64,000 bases of DNA from contig JAIXMG010000022.1 in assembly GCA_025201345.1 (NCBI GenBank), positions 372,001-436,000 of the forward strand, written 5' to 3'. The notes beneath the pieces are model-generated. The model was not told where the DNA came from. It did not search any database and saw only the letters and a list, made by a program, of their open reading frames with translations. Source of the stretch: Thamnidium elegans. Taxonomy: Eukaryota; Mucoromycota; Mucoromycetes; Mucorales; Mucoraceae. This document shows, one piece after another, positions 12,673 through 24,338 of this stretch. Each line of letters begins with the position of its first letter. The first letter of the stretch is position 1. The position numbers and the translations under genes are program-made.

Positions 12673-14102
12673 ATGAGTATCCTTGTTAAGAAAGGTATTA
12701 AATTGACAGAACATAGTATACCGTCGCGTATGACAGAAAGTGATGGTCGTAGCTTTGAGGTATCACCTTTACTAAATGAAGAGCGAGTATCCATAACATC
12801 AAGTGAAGAAGAGGAGGCTGATATATTAGCAGCACCTCCTGCAATTTGCAGCCATAACGAAAAGGGTCCACAATGGCAAAATTGCCGAGCCACTTTCTGT
12901 TATTGTACTTCAAAAAAATCTTGCATTATTTTGTGTTTGCTAGTTATTTTATTACCCCTCCTCTCATTTATTCTATTCTGTTCAATTTACTTCTCTGCCG
13001 CATCTTTACCAACTGACACAATTCCACTAGACCAAGTTACTAGTATGCAGCAAACGGCGACTGCGCCACGTCTACTGACATTCAACATGTTTATGAGGCC
13101 ACCGGGTATAAAGAATAATAAAGATGACTTTAAAAACGAACGTTTGGAATACATTGTACAAAATATTTTACCCCATTATGATATCATAACCATCCAAGAG
13201 GCATTTGCCTACGCCAACAGACGTATCGATACTTTACTATCTGCTGCTTTCGCTCAAGGTTTCTATTACCATGTTGCTTCTGCCAGACATTACCCATGGC
13301 ATTTAGCAGGTGACGGTGGCCTACTCATCTTATCAAGGTTTCCTATTAAAAAATCAAATCGGATAGAATTTTCCCGTGGTGTACACTCAGACTGGTAATT
13401 TTTTTTTATAAAATTACCCGTATTTTTTTTTTTTATTTTCTGTATAATAACATGTCTTGATTTAGGTTATCCTTCAAGGGCGCTTTACACGCTTTAATTG
13501 AACTAAACCCAACACAGCATATTCATGTATATACAACGCATACCCAAGCATCTTATGATAATGCAGGCGCCATTAATTTTGATGACACCAAAGTGAGATT
13601 AAGCCAATTTGCAGCAGTACATCAGTTCATATCGGACACAGCAAAAGATGACACGCATCCAATTTTATTAATGGGTGATTTAAATGTAGACGCCGCCGCA
13701 CACGATGATGCAATTGATCAACCCTCTCGTCATAACTCACTGGCATATACCATGATGATGGATGTGCTTACAGGAAAAGGAACTCGTCTTGATTTAATAG
13801 ACAACAAGACATCATCTGAAACGGTGTATGCAAGCGACTGGAAATTAAATGATCTGACAGATATTGCTTATAAAACATACGGATATCATCCTATTACTTT
13901 TGGCGATTACAAAAAGTTGGATAATGGGTCACTGGTACCTGCCGAAACTATCTTGACAAGCCATAACCAGCTTATGACCGCACAAAGTATTGATCGATTA
14001 CTCTGGTCTAGTAATAACAATAAAAATATATCTATAGGAAACCTTACTGTTGAACCATTTTTTGCAAGTAATGAAACAAATCAACCTTTCACTCAAATAT
14101 CA

Positions 14103-14149
<47 letters not shown>

Positions 14150-14211
14150 ACATCATTTTTAATAAACCATTTATAGATCATTACGGACTTAGCGCTTTAC
14201 TTCATATTTAA
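12673..14211 (+). CDS. Neutral sphingomyelinase-like phosphodiesterase (EEP family)
   Basis: Three exons: 12673-13394, 13466-14103 and 14177-14211. The core is an endonuclease/exonuclease/phosphatase fold: LLTFNMFMRPP, TIQEAF (metal-binding Glu), GGLLILSRFP, HTQASYDN, LMGDLNVD, and the catalytic-His motif SDHYGLSA in the last short exon. Preceding it is a cytosolic Ser/Glu-rich segment of about 80 residues, then one membrane span (residues about 87-111). It looks like a type II membrane protein, unlike yeast Isc1, whose spans are C-terminal. Likely substrate is a sphingophospholipid such as inositol-phosphosphingolipid; this is inferred from the fold. Intron 2 begins with an A run of about 42 nt. 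Confidence 0.82.
14106..14147. repeat. Poly(A) tract inside an intron
   Basis: A run of about 42 A follows directly on the GT donor of the last intron of the sphingomyelinase-like gene. The flanking exons join in frame across it, so it is tolerated in the transcript before splicing. Confidence 0.9.
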
Positions 14212-14250
14212 ATAAATAAAAAAAAAACCCCTCCCGCAGCTCATTCTTAT

Positions 14251-15405
14251 TTATCGTAATCCGACTGCTTTATAAACCTCTTCCATTGTCTTATTAGCTA
14301 CTTGTTCTGCCTTTTCTGCACCATCATCCAACACTTTTCTAACATACCCTTCATCAGCTTGTAATCTAACAAGTTCAGATTGAATAGGTTGTAACTTTAC
14401 AATGATAGCATCGGACACACGATTTTTAAAATCCTTTGTGCTTGTAATATCCGCGCATTCTTTTACAGCCTCATCAATTTCAATATCACGCATGGCTGCA
14501 TAAATCGATACTAAATTAGACATACCAGGACGATGGACAGGATCAAAAGACACGCCGCGAATACCATCTGTAGTAGCCTTTGCAATCTTTGCTTGAATCA
14601 ATTGAGGCGTATCAACCAAATTCAATCTTGAGAAGTCAGACGGATCGGACTTTGACATCTTTCCTGAAGGATCACGTAAGGACATCACACGTTTAGCAGC
14701 AGGAGGAACAATGGCCGTAGGTTTAGGGAACACGTTCGTAAATGTCTTATTAAACAAACCAGCAATATCACGAGCCAATTCTAAATGTTGCATTTGATCT
14801 TCTCCTACAGGGACATGCGTACCCTTATACAACAATATATCAGCAGCCTGTAAAACAGGGTAATCAAATAGCCCCATCTTTAACCCCGTTGTCAAACTTT
14901 CATCCGCCAATACTTGAGCATGACCCATCCCTTTACCTTCCATTTTAGCCTTCCATTGGGTCATACGACCTAGCCATCCTACTGGCGTAATACAGTTGAA
15001 AATCCATGCAAGTTCTGTATGCGATCGAACTCGACTTTGTTCAAACAAAACAGATCGTTTAGGATCTACACCACAGGCTAATAAAGTGGCTGCGACATCA
15101 AGTTTGGCTTGTCTTAACGTAGCTGGGTTTTGTGGCATGGTAATGGCATGCAAATCAACAATGCTGTAGTAATTAATAGAGCTGGTACCTGTAACGACAT
15201 CAGGATCTTGTAACCGGGCCCAATTGGCTAACGCACCCAAGTAGTTGCCAAGATGAGGTGTTCCTGTAGGCTGAATTCCTGAAAATACAATACGTGGCTT
15301 GGGTTGGGTAGTGAGAGTACGCTATATAAAATATAATAAGAATAATTGTCTTGTCATTATTTGGGGGTGAGTGGTTTAAGGTATTACTTTGATTAAAGTA
15401 TTCAT
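14251..15405 (-). CDS. MSW1: Mitochondrial tryptophanyl-tRNA synthetase
   Basis: Charges mitochondrial tRNA-Trp. Exon 1 is only 18 nt (15388-15405, MNTLIK) and joins exon 2 (14251-15321) to give 362 aa. The class I signatures are visible: GIQPTGTPHLGNYLGA (HIGH variant TPHLGNY) near the N-terminus and GKMSKSDPSD (KMSKS loop). Other family blocks are MTQWKAKM, YPVLQAADILLY and VPVGEDQMQHLELARDIA. The bacterial-type sequence points to the organelle enzyme. The short Arg/Thr-rich start MNTLIKRTLTTQ fits a mitochondrial presequence. It converges on the preceding gene with only 39 bp between the stops. Confidence 0.93.
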
Positions 15406-16169
15406 ACTGACAGGTTAAAGAGAGAGAGAGAAAAAAAAGGGTGTGCTCGCGCTCAAGGGGATAAGAGAGGAAACCTGTGAATACTCCGACCTGTTTTGGC
15501 GGGTCATATACAGGCGCTTATTTCTTCCATTCAAAATCTTTAATGAGTCTGTAAAGGTACCACGCAAGTAAAAGAAACACGTTGATCTTGTACACATGAA
15601 TCCTGCCCTTCGTCAGAGAAATTTGCCGGCTGCTTGATAACTATGGTAGTTGTCCCCAGCTGGGAGTGGGAAGCTGTCATCTTTCTCTTTTACTTTGCGC
15701 TAAGAAAAATTAAATGGTAAATGTTTTTTTTCTAGGTGAAGATGTTTCAATATGTCTGAATCTGGATCTTCTATTATTGTCTAATTGGTGTTTAACAAGA
15801 GAAAACTTCTAGTAATCTAATAATCCAAAACTACCTATACTTTCTAAACGAACTTTTATTAAATAAACATTGTTTTTATTTTACATAAATTCATAGCATA
15901 ACTTCTAGCCAGTTATATGCAACTGATTTGCGTCGCTACTATTTTACCTTTTATCTCTTTTCACACTCCAGCTGTAAACTCTAGCTGAGTAACTGTGATA
16001 TATACTGCAATTTAGAACGCACAAGCTGTAAACTTCATTCTTTCTATTTACCACAAGCATTTCAGTATTGTTTGGTGTGTATGACTTCAATAGTTTAACA
16101 TTATTAGTAAATAAAGCATTATCTTTTATAAATTTGTTAATAAACTTTAATAATTTGTTACTACTATAT
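15406..16169. other. Intergenic region, nothing recognised
   Basis: AT-rich sequence upstream of the tryptophanyl-tRNA synthetase gene and downstream of the MITE-interrupted gene. A minus-strand frame at 15415-15597 has no support. Confidence 0.6.
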
Positions 16170-17362
16170 TAAAAAAATAATTCTAAAACTCTTTTAGCAA
16201 CCAAATCGACTGTACTATTGCAATTTCGAAACATCTTAACTTTATCAAGCCATTCTTCTTTGTTACCATTTTGAATATAAGTTGTGTTATTCTCCACATT
16301 TAAATAGGGGGTTCATCTTACAGTAGCGGCTCTATTTAAGGATGGCCGAAATTCTCAAGAAATCCACCCTTAAATCGATTATTAGCGATAATAGCGGTGT
16401 TAAAGCGGGGGACGGAAGAAATTGCCCTGGGAAAATTCACCCTTAAATAGAGCTAATACTGTACTGTATCAAGTGCATCCGATAACAATTGTTTAAAAAT
16501 ACGATCAACCCATTGCATTTTGATATTTGGGATTTGCTTGTTTAGTTCTTGGAAAAGCTCTACAGGGAGCACCGGTCTACGAAGTACTTTTTTTTATTAC
16601 ACCAAATTACATTGTGTGATTCAGGACTAAAAATCGAACCAGGTTTTACTTATTAATTATTAAATAATACAAAGTTATTATTTTACCTTAAGGCTAGTAA
16701 AACAATGGATTCTCTTATACTTTTCCAGGGTTCCCAAATATCATCAACATCATTTTCGTCATCTTCTTCGCCGCTGTTGTTGGGAATGTCTTGAGTTTTA
16801 CCCTCATCTTCTTTGCCTTTTACTCCGTTGCTCTCGAACAATTGCATAGCTTGTACTCGTTGTCTCTTCCTACTTCTACTTTCGCCTTTATCGACAACTT
16901 CTTCAACCATCTGTCCTCGTAATTGGTACTATACAGGCGTTTTAGGTTTTTTTTTTAATAGTGAACTAAAAGAAGAATGTAACTTACCTTCGATTTTTCA
17001 TAATTAATAGAGGTTGAAGCAATAACAGTAGAGTTTTTCCGGTACTCACTAATAGCTGCTTTTCTTTTCGCAGACTAAACAAACTTTATTGTCAGCTCTT
17101 CTCTACGGTTTTTCTTTATACCTATTCTTACTTTTAAAGCACCTTCCATTTGACGCAGCACTGTATCTGCTATTTTACCGGGAATAACATAAGCTTGTAT
17201 TATTTTGGTATCTTCTGAGAGAGCTTTATTTCCGTTTCGAGCGGTGATTGTAGGATTCTTTTGTATAAGCTGTATGAGATAAGCATTTGCGCTCCAGTTA
17301 GGGGGCTCTTCTGCTATAAAAAATTCTACAAAGAAAAAGGCTAATTCTTGGTACACCACCAT
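16170..17362 (-). pseudogene. Unknown gene interrupted by a MITE
   Basis: On the minus strand, exons with good GTAAGA/GTAAGT donors join in phase: 17362 downward (PPNWSANAYLIQLIQKNP, GKIADTVLRQMEGALK), then SAKRKAAISEYRKNS, then YQLRGQMVEEVVDKG with an acidic stretch (SGEEDDENDVDDIWEPW), then RPVLPVELFQELNK to SDALDT. At this point the MITE (16319-16463) enters and brings a stop. On its far side the same frame resumes (VENNTTYIQNGNKEEWL to VAKRVLELFF, stop near 16170) after one TGA. The protein family is unknown. Either it is a broken gene or the truncated form is still made; the 5' end above 17362 is not defined. Confidence 0.5.
16319..16463. mobile_element. MITE of Tc1/mariner type (145 bp)
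   Basis: Terminal inverted repeats of about 24 bp: left TACAGTAGCGGCTCTATTTA, right (inverted) TACAGTATTAGCTCTATTTA, each continuing with AGG, and each flanked by the TA dinucleotide that is the expected target duplication. The interior is too short to code. The ends match those of the element at 2866-3462, which suggests one mobilising family. It sits in the last coding exon of the gene on the minus strand. Confidence 0.85.
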
Positions 17363-18487
17363 TCACACCGCCGGTACCAATTTAGGGAAATTCCTGGTAT
17401 TTACATCATCATATCATTGGGAATGTCTTTTTGAAATATTTAGACATTTGATTATATAAAAGGTACTTGCTTGTATATGATTTCATTGTTAAAGAAAGGA
17501 AAAGAAAGGATGGAATAAATAGATTAATTTAATCATGATAAAAAAGGGGATTTATTCAACCATGATTTAATGGGGTTTATTTAATCATCGTGATATTTAT
17601 ATTGCAATTTCCTTTCTCATGATATTAAAGTCGTTTTTACATGTACGGTTGATTTTTTTATTTTTTATTTTTTGGCACAAACTCAAAAATAGAAGTTGGG
17701 AGAGATTACATAAGTTTTTAGACGTTTTCTTTTCTTTTCTTTTGGTATTAAATCTTTTAGAAACTAACATGGACTACATTAGCTATATACCTCCAAGCGA
17801 CTATTATATTATTGACGATGAGTCTGAAGAGCAGATGGAAGATGTGGCCTATCAATACGGCGACATCGACTTCTTGCCAAAAATAAATTAAAGTATGCCA
17901 AATTTATTTTGAAGTCGTACCAAAATCCTGTGTCAAACCATTAGTTTTTGGTTGAGGCGTATTTATGTAATAGTCGCTTTATGCCGATGCTTTTTTACTT
18001 TATATGTGTTTCTTTTGCAGCTAATACTATGAATGGTTTTCTCATTTTCAAGGGACTTATTACTTGGGACAGAGCGAATAAATGAAAGAGAATCGTATTT
18101 TTGCTAGGATATATCTCTTGGTTAAACTACATTAAACCACATTTTAGTTTCAATAAAAAACAAAACAATCTGTAAGTGTCTGTTATTGCACAATCTAGAA
18201 ACACAAGTTGTGAAATACTCTTTGGTGATGACATTATCTTATGCCTGTTGTTGTGTAATAAAAAGCAGCTATTGACTGTAATTATACACTCGATAAATAC
18301 AAAATTCTCTTATCAAAAAAAGACTTGCAGGACCCAGTTTGATTTCACAAGCAGAATACAACACCATTTTTTTTTTTTTTTTACTTTTTGAAATGATTGC
18401 GATGTGTGGTTATTTTATATATATAAACATAATGTTAAAAAAAAAGATAGAGAGAAGCTAGTGTATAATAGTTTTTTTTTTTTGATT
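17363..18487. other. Intergenic region with one small open frame
   Basis: Contains an imperfect direct repeat near 17520-17595 (variants of GGGATTTATTCAACCATGAT). A 40-codon frame at 17769-17891 (MDYISYIPPSDYYIIDDESE to DIDFLPKIN) is acidic and could be a small gene, but nothing supports it beyond the frame. The remainder shows no feature. Confidence 0.5.
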
Positions 18488-19470
18488 TTAGTTCATTTGA
18501 ATATCTTCGTTGTTAGCGGAACCCATGTAAGTATCCATTTCAGCGTCCAAATCTTGTTGACTGGGCTTAGGACGAGCTTCTCTTCTGCCGCCAGAGCGAC
18601 CACCACGAGAGTTATTATCACGGCGATTGTTATCACGACCATTGTTATTACCACCACGAATGTTTCCACGTCTACCACTGTTTACAGGAGCTGCGGCAAC
18701 AGCAGAAATGATAGAAGCACTAGTGATACGCATAGGACGACCTAAAAGATATAACGATAGATGATTTAGTATGCATATTTTTTTTTAAAAAAAAAAGGGA
18801 TAAATGACTACTTTACCATCCAATTCGACATTGTTATATGTGTTACGAGCCTTTTCAGCATCATTTGCATTTACGAATACAACATCAGCAATACCAGCTG
18901 ATTTACCATTAGGACCAATATGAAGGAAAGCTCTCTTTAATTGACCAATTTGACCAAAAAGATCCTAAAAAAAAAGGGTAAATAAGATTGTAAATATAAA
19001 TAATAAATATTGAACTTACATAAAGATCCTTTTCAGTGACATTGAAATGTAAATTAGCAACAACAAGACTGTTGCTCATACGGTTGCTTGAGTTATTAAT
19101 TCGGCTATCTACAGGTCTACTGGGTCTAGATGAGTTGTTGTTATTGCGAGCAGGTCTGGCTCCATTGTATGGCTTTTAACGCAAACAAAAAGGATCGAAG
19201 AGAGGTTGACGATTAGGATATTGATTATTTTAAACATGTATAAAATAAAAATAAAAAAAAGGGGGGTAAAAAAAAAAAAGGAAAAAAAAAAAAGGTGCAA
19301 AAGGAGTGTTATAAAAAAACTTATAAAAAGACGCGATATTCCATCATTTTCTTTACAAATCTCTGCACACACAAACTGCCTTGTTTCAACATGAAAATTC
19401 CATTCTATGATAAACTCTTTTTCCTTTTTGCAGTTTTTTTTTTTTTTTTTTAAAGTGTAGATGGGTGTAC

Positions 19471-19502
<32 letters not shown>

Positions 19503-19612
19503 AGAAAAAAGAGATGTAAACCTTTTCATCTCCTTTAAAAAAAAAGCAAGATGATGCAATCATCTTTTCTTTTTTTTTTTTTTTTCATCTTTTTTTCTTC
19601 CCTTGCGTTTCC

Positions 19613-19649
<37 letters not shown>

Positions 19650-19855
19650 GAAGAATAAAAAGAGGGAAAAGAGTTGGTTTTTTAATAACATACCGAAGAA
19701 CGAACACCTGAAGAGCGGTTCTTGTTGATTCCACCACCACCAGTACGAGGGTTACCGCGGCGACTGTTGCTGTTGTTGTTTGAACGTTTGTTGTTAGTAC
19801 GGTTTTGAGAGATGACATCGTCAAGTGCCATATCGAGAGCTCCAAGATTACTCAT
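18488..19855 (-). CDS. YRA1: ALY/REF mRNA export adaptor (Yra1/THO4 family)
   Basis: Nuclear RNA-binding adaptor of the TREX complex that hands spliced mRNA to the export receptor. Four exons: 19694-19855, 19020-19172, 18818-18964 and 18488-18741. The order is the family's: N-terminal helicase-binding motif (GALDMALDDVI), Arg/Gly/Asn-rich linker, one RRM (SLVVANLHFNVTEKDLYDLF, then GKSAGIADVVFVNANDAEKA), Arg/Gly-rich C-terminal linker (RRDNNSRGGRSGGRR) and the C-terminal box (QQDLDAEMDTYMG). Intron 1 is long for this genome (521 nt) and nearly made of homopolymer runs. Start at 19855 is fixed by the conserved N-terminal motif. Confidence 0.95.
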
Positions 19856-20497
19856 TTTTGTTAAGATTAGGTTTTTTTTTGTAAGAAAAGAAAAAGGGTA
19901 AAGAAAAGAAAAATGAGGAGGTTGCTTGTAAAATATTACAGGGTGCGACAAAAAAAAAAGGGAAATAAAAAAATTTTCCAATAGAAAGGCCTTAAATTGC
20001 GTCACATTTGAGGGAGGTTCAATACGAGTTAACCAATTACTCTCGTCTATTTATCCAGTCGGGGGAACAAGCCATGTGTAACATCATGCAAGTTCTAATT
20101 ACCCTTTTTTTGCAGTGTGTGTTAACAAAGCCCTTTTGGATACTACTTGCACGCATTTCAGTTTAATGAGTATAAATATTCTAGAAAGTACCATTTTAAG
20201 TATATTCACTGCTTATTGTAATCGAGCTTCTGGATAAGTTCTTTAATTATTTAATCAGCTCCAGACGACTAATTTGTATGAAAATCCGCAGTCTTTAGCA
20301 GGCTTATAATAAAAAACTTGAAACGACGCATAAATATTTTTTTTTATCTTCAATATAGAAGCTAACACAAAGAATATACAAATCGAGTGATGCTCCTAAT
20401 ATGCTTAATACGCTTATAATACACATACTGCACATACTACACTTAATACACTTAATAATAGTTTTTTTTTCTTTTTTTTTTTGGATGGGAACTTTTA
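19856..20497. other. Intergenic region upstream of ALY/REF
   Basis: AT-rich; holds a patch of short related units around CTTAATA and CATACTGCACATACTACAC near 20395-20460. No gene seen. Confidence 0.6.
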
Positions 20498-20979
20498 CAG
20501 TTATCTGTTTTTATTTAAAGTCACTGGTTATGTTTTTTTATTTAATGGTCTGACTTGCGATTGTTTAACTTTTATAAGTACTTTTGAATTTGGGCACGAC
20601 GACGAACTTCTAGATCGATTTCCGAATCTGCGGATATATCAGATATCAACAGCTGCTACAGAGTCTTTGATTTGGCTTAAGCATTTTTAAATATTTGTCA
20701 AGAAGATATCTAGCATCGTTATCATACTGTATTTATTTGGCCATTACCTCTTTGGCTACCTCGTATAACATCTTGGTGGTCTTGTCTTCGCTATTCGAGC
20801 GCTCAAAGGGTATTGCCTTTTGCTGGATGAAAAAAAAATGCTATGGCTTCAAGTATATCAAGAGGAGGACATAGAGTATCTTCGTTTTCCAACACAAACG
20901 AACATTCCGGAGCAAACAAAACCATCTGATTTTGATGAGCCCTTGTCACTAACGAAAAACCAACATAAGCGGCGTTGAC
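20498..20979 (+). pseudogene. Element end plus remnant coding segment
   Basis: Near 20500 the sequence TTACAGTTATCTGTTTTTAT copies the left end of the element at 2866. Downstream, from about 20765 to the TGA at 20977-20979, a frame reads LGGLVFAIRALKGYC, then LDEKKMLWLQVYQEEDIEYL, then RFPTQTNIPEQ and a KNQHKRR end. Its upstream side is broken by stops, and no ATG or clean acceptor precedes it. I do not recognise the protein; it looks like the 3' part of a decayed gene. Confidence 0.35.
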
Positions 20980-21756
20980 TTATACCGCTCAATAATATCT
21001 AAATAAAACACTTTTGTTATTGCCCTTAGCTTTAAAAAAAAAAGGACATATGACGAAGCCTTTCAGAGTAAGCTCTCCCCTTCAAAAAACTATGGATGTT
21101 TTTTGTTCCAAATTTACATAAATATAGAATTACCTTCTATATATTACTTCGCAACACTATGCCTCTAAAAATAGTCTTTTGGTTGATGAATTAATGATAT
21201 AATTATATGAAACAATAAGAGTTTTTTTTTTTTTGGAACAGGAACCACCTTTAGCTTGTTAAAAATCTGGGGTAAAAAAAAAGGGGGGGGGGTGATGATG
21301 ATGATATGAGACCCACCTTCAACATGGAGTTAGCTTAAAGTGATACATAAGAAGTAAGATCAAAGCATTGTACAATTGTCTACAGCTTTAAAAATTGAGC
21401 CTATGATACCACACTCATATCTTTTTAAAAAAGTACTAGGGTTGTTTTCTTTTTTTTAACGATTTCTAGAAAAGTAGTTACTGCGGTAAAACAATAATCC
21501 CAGCCTTGGTGGGGGGGGGGAGTTAACCTGTTATGTTTACCCTCAAAAATACAACCAATTGATCGTCAAGTATTTGTATTATTTGTCATTTTTCTTTGTC
21601 CCATCGGATACTCAAAATATTAGAAACAAAAACTTGACGACTCACAATCAAAAACCATGCGAACAGCAAATTAAGATAAATACCGGGCCAAAATTTCAAT
21701 TTTTCTCTCTTTTTTTTTAAAAAAAACTTATCACTTACAATAATAACATATATAAA
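20980..21756. other. Intergenic region, nothing recognised
   Basis: Homopolymer-rich spacer with G runs near 21283 and 21511. No supported gene. The last 40 bp are T- and A-rich leader sequence of the next gene. Confidence 0.6.
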
Positions 21757-22074
21757 ATGGATCCTGGTCATAAACTAATGCAACACTTGAAGACGGTGCC
21801 TAACCTCGTAAATGAAGATCCAAGCACTATCACACCGTCAAATACATCCTTTGTCGATATCCCCTGGAGCGACTTTTCCAAAATGCTGGCCAACAACCGT
21901 AAGGCGTCCGCAGAAAAACCCAAGGAAAGCGCTACATCTGTTTCCAAGGGCCAAGAAACCGATTATACTTTTACAAGTCCCGAAAAGGGGTCTGTTGAAG
22001 ACTTTTCGCTAGGTAACTGGGATTCTTCTACCGGTTATCAAGACGTCGAACATAAACAACAATTAAACGCATAG
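21757..22074 (+). CDS. Small hypothetical protein, 105 aa
   Basis: Single-exon frame from MDPGHKLMQHLKTVPNLV to HKQQLNA. It is hydrophilic, with codon use like its neighbours. Phrases such as SFVDIPWSDFSKMLANNR and VEDFSLGNWDSSTGY look constrained, not random. There is no signal peptide, membrane span or Cys. The ATG follows a TATA-like run and an A-rich leader. No family recognised; coding status rests on composition only. Confidence 0.55.
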   Translation: MDPGHKLMQHLKTVPNLVNEDPSTITPSNTSFVDIPWSDFSKMLANNRKASAEKPKESATSVSKGQETDYTFTSPEKGSVEDFSLGNWDSSTGYQDVEHKQQLNA

Positions 22075-22774
22075 TTTTTCTTTTTTGCATTGTAATAAAA
22101 AATGAAGTCATCATATTGTCATATTTTAAAAAAAAAGTAAAAATCAGTTTATGTCATAAAGTAGTAAGCTTTTTTTTTTTTTGAGTAACGTACACTACTA
22201 AAGTTCCGCTTCCGACCAACATGAAATTAACCTGTCAGAGCGAGCAAAAAAAAAAAAACGCTCAACTACAAAACTGGTAATTTTTTAAATGAAGCGAGGG
22301 GAGATTTATTTATTTATTTTTTACGCTTGCGCGCTTAGTTTGACAGGTTGTTAACATGTCTTTACAACTCTTCTAAATTCTAATAACAGAAAGTAGGATA
22401 TCACGCGATTGAAACGCGACACATTTAATTGTGATAGGGTGTCACAGTACAGTTTTTTTTTTTTTTTTTTTTTTTTTTTGCAGTTAAATAAGATACCCTG
22501 CTTTTTTTTTATTCAAAAAGTGATATACCCTGTATCATATGGGGTCATACCAGATACCATAGGGTTTTATCCAACCGTCATTGGCTCATACTGAAATAAT
22601 AGCTGCTTTGAGCTCAGCCACCAATTCAAAACTTGACTCTTTTTTTTTTTTTTATTTTTTTTTATTGCCCTTGTCCTTTTTGATTCTGGGGGATATATTT
22701 CTTTTTTGTTATTTACTTTTGGGTCGTTATATTAGCGCATAAATTTCCATAACACACCAAATTAAAAAAAAAAT
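22075..22774. other. Intergenic region with degenerate short repeats
   Basis: Around 22430-22590 related phrases recur (GATAGGGTGT, GATACCCTGC, GATATACCCTG, GATACCATAGGG), in both orientations, around a T run of about 25. The rest is T-rich sequence leading to COQ1. Confidence 0.55.
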
Positions 22775-24338
22775 ATGTTATCAGTCATTCGGCATTCAAC
22801 CCAATCAGCACGTTTGGCACAACATGGTATACGAGTAGTTGCAGGATTGCATACAAGTCAAGTATTACGCGCAGTTGCCTCACCCAATGAAGCCGCACCC
22901 GACATGCCCGTCCTGGGTAAAATAGCACATTCGTTAAAAACGACCGTTTTAGGCGGCCCTACGACTAAAGCCGAGGATACAGTATTATTTACAGGCGAAG
23001 CAGAAAGTTGGAACCAAGCCATTAAAGAAGCGCAAACTCTCGTAATTGAAAAGAGTCACAACCGTATCATTGATCCTGCCAAATTAGTAGGTGATGATTT
23101 AAAAGAGATTAAAGCCAACATTTCAAAGCTATTAGGCAGTGGACACCCGTTTTTAAACACGGTAGCCAAGCATTATTTCAGCGGAGAGGGCAAACATGTT
23201 CGACCTTTACTAGTGCTTTTGATTGCACAAGCAACCAGCATTGCAGATAAAAAGAACACGTTACCTAATGTCGATTATAGATCTATCGATACGCCGATTT
23301 CACATGGATTAGAGAATATCACATCACATGATGTGTTTGATAGAAAGATCCACTATACACCTTCTGTGACAGACCAAGGATGTATTATTTTACCTACACA
23401 GCGACGCTTAGCCGAGATTTCAGAAATGATTCATACCGCTTCATTATTGCACGACGACGTGATTGATGCGTCTATGACCCGACGAAACCTACCATCAGCA
23501 AACGCTAGTTTTGGAAATAAGATGGCAGTACTTGGAGGAGATTTTTTACTGGCTAGAGCGTCACTCGCATTAGCAAGACTGAGAAATGCAGAATGTATTG
23601 AATTAATGGCTACTTGTATTGCAAATTTGGTGGAAGGTGAATTTATGCAGTTAAAAAATACAAAAGAAGAAGCAGGAAAGGTTAAAAAATTAAGTACATT
23701 TGATCATTATATGGATAAGACGTACATGAAAACCGGAAGTTTAATTGCACAGAGTTGTAAAGCGTCTGCTGTGCTTGGTGGATCTACTGGTGAAGTAGCT
23801 GATATTGCTTATGACTTTGGAAAGAATTTGGGTCTGGCCTTTCAGGTAATACAAATTTAATTTATTGCATACCCCTGCTAATTTTTTTTTTTATTATTAT
23901 TATTGTTTATTTTAAAAAATAATGTACAATATAGCTTGTGGATGATATGTTGGATTTTACAGTTACAGCAGCAGAATTAGGTAAACCTGCAGGCGCAGAT
24001 CTTAAATTAGGTCTTGCTACAGCGCCGGTGTTATTTGCTTGGGAAGAATATCCTGAATTAGAGCCTTTAATTAAGCGTAAATTTTCAAAGAAGGGCGACG
24101 AAGAAAGGGTAAAATATATACACATATATATATAAATATAGGAATCCTATTTATTTTAACATTAATAACTAATTAGGCTAGAGATCTTGTTTATCAAAGT
24201 GATGGATTAAAAAAGACTTTAAACCTTGCCGAAATTCACTGTAAATATGCTACTGATGCACTAATCAAGTTACCAGCTTCAGATGCAAGATCAGCACTAA
24301 TTCAAATCACTGAAAAATTACTGACCAGAAGATCGTAA
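22775..24338 (+). CDS. COQ1: Polyprenyl (hexaprenyl/solanesyl) diphosphate synthase
   Basis: Mitochondrial trans-prenyltransferase that builds the polyprenyl tail of ubiquinone. Three exons (22775-23845, 23935-24108, 24177-24338) give 468 aa. The first aspartate-rich motif is ASLLHDDVIDASMTRR and the second LVDDMLDFT, split by intron 1 just before it. GEGKHVRPLLVLL and GDFLLARASLALARL are further prenyltransferase blocks. The N-terminus (MLSVIRHSTQSARLAQHGIR) is a typical mitochondrial targeting sequence. Chain length cannot be told from sequence. Confidence 0.95.

Noticed and set aside
12673..12683. GTATCCTT just after the ATG of the sphingomyelinase-like gene as a U12-type donor
   Set aside because: No matching branch site and acceptor nearby, and the frame continues without a break.
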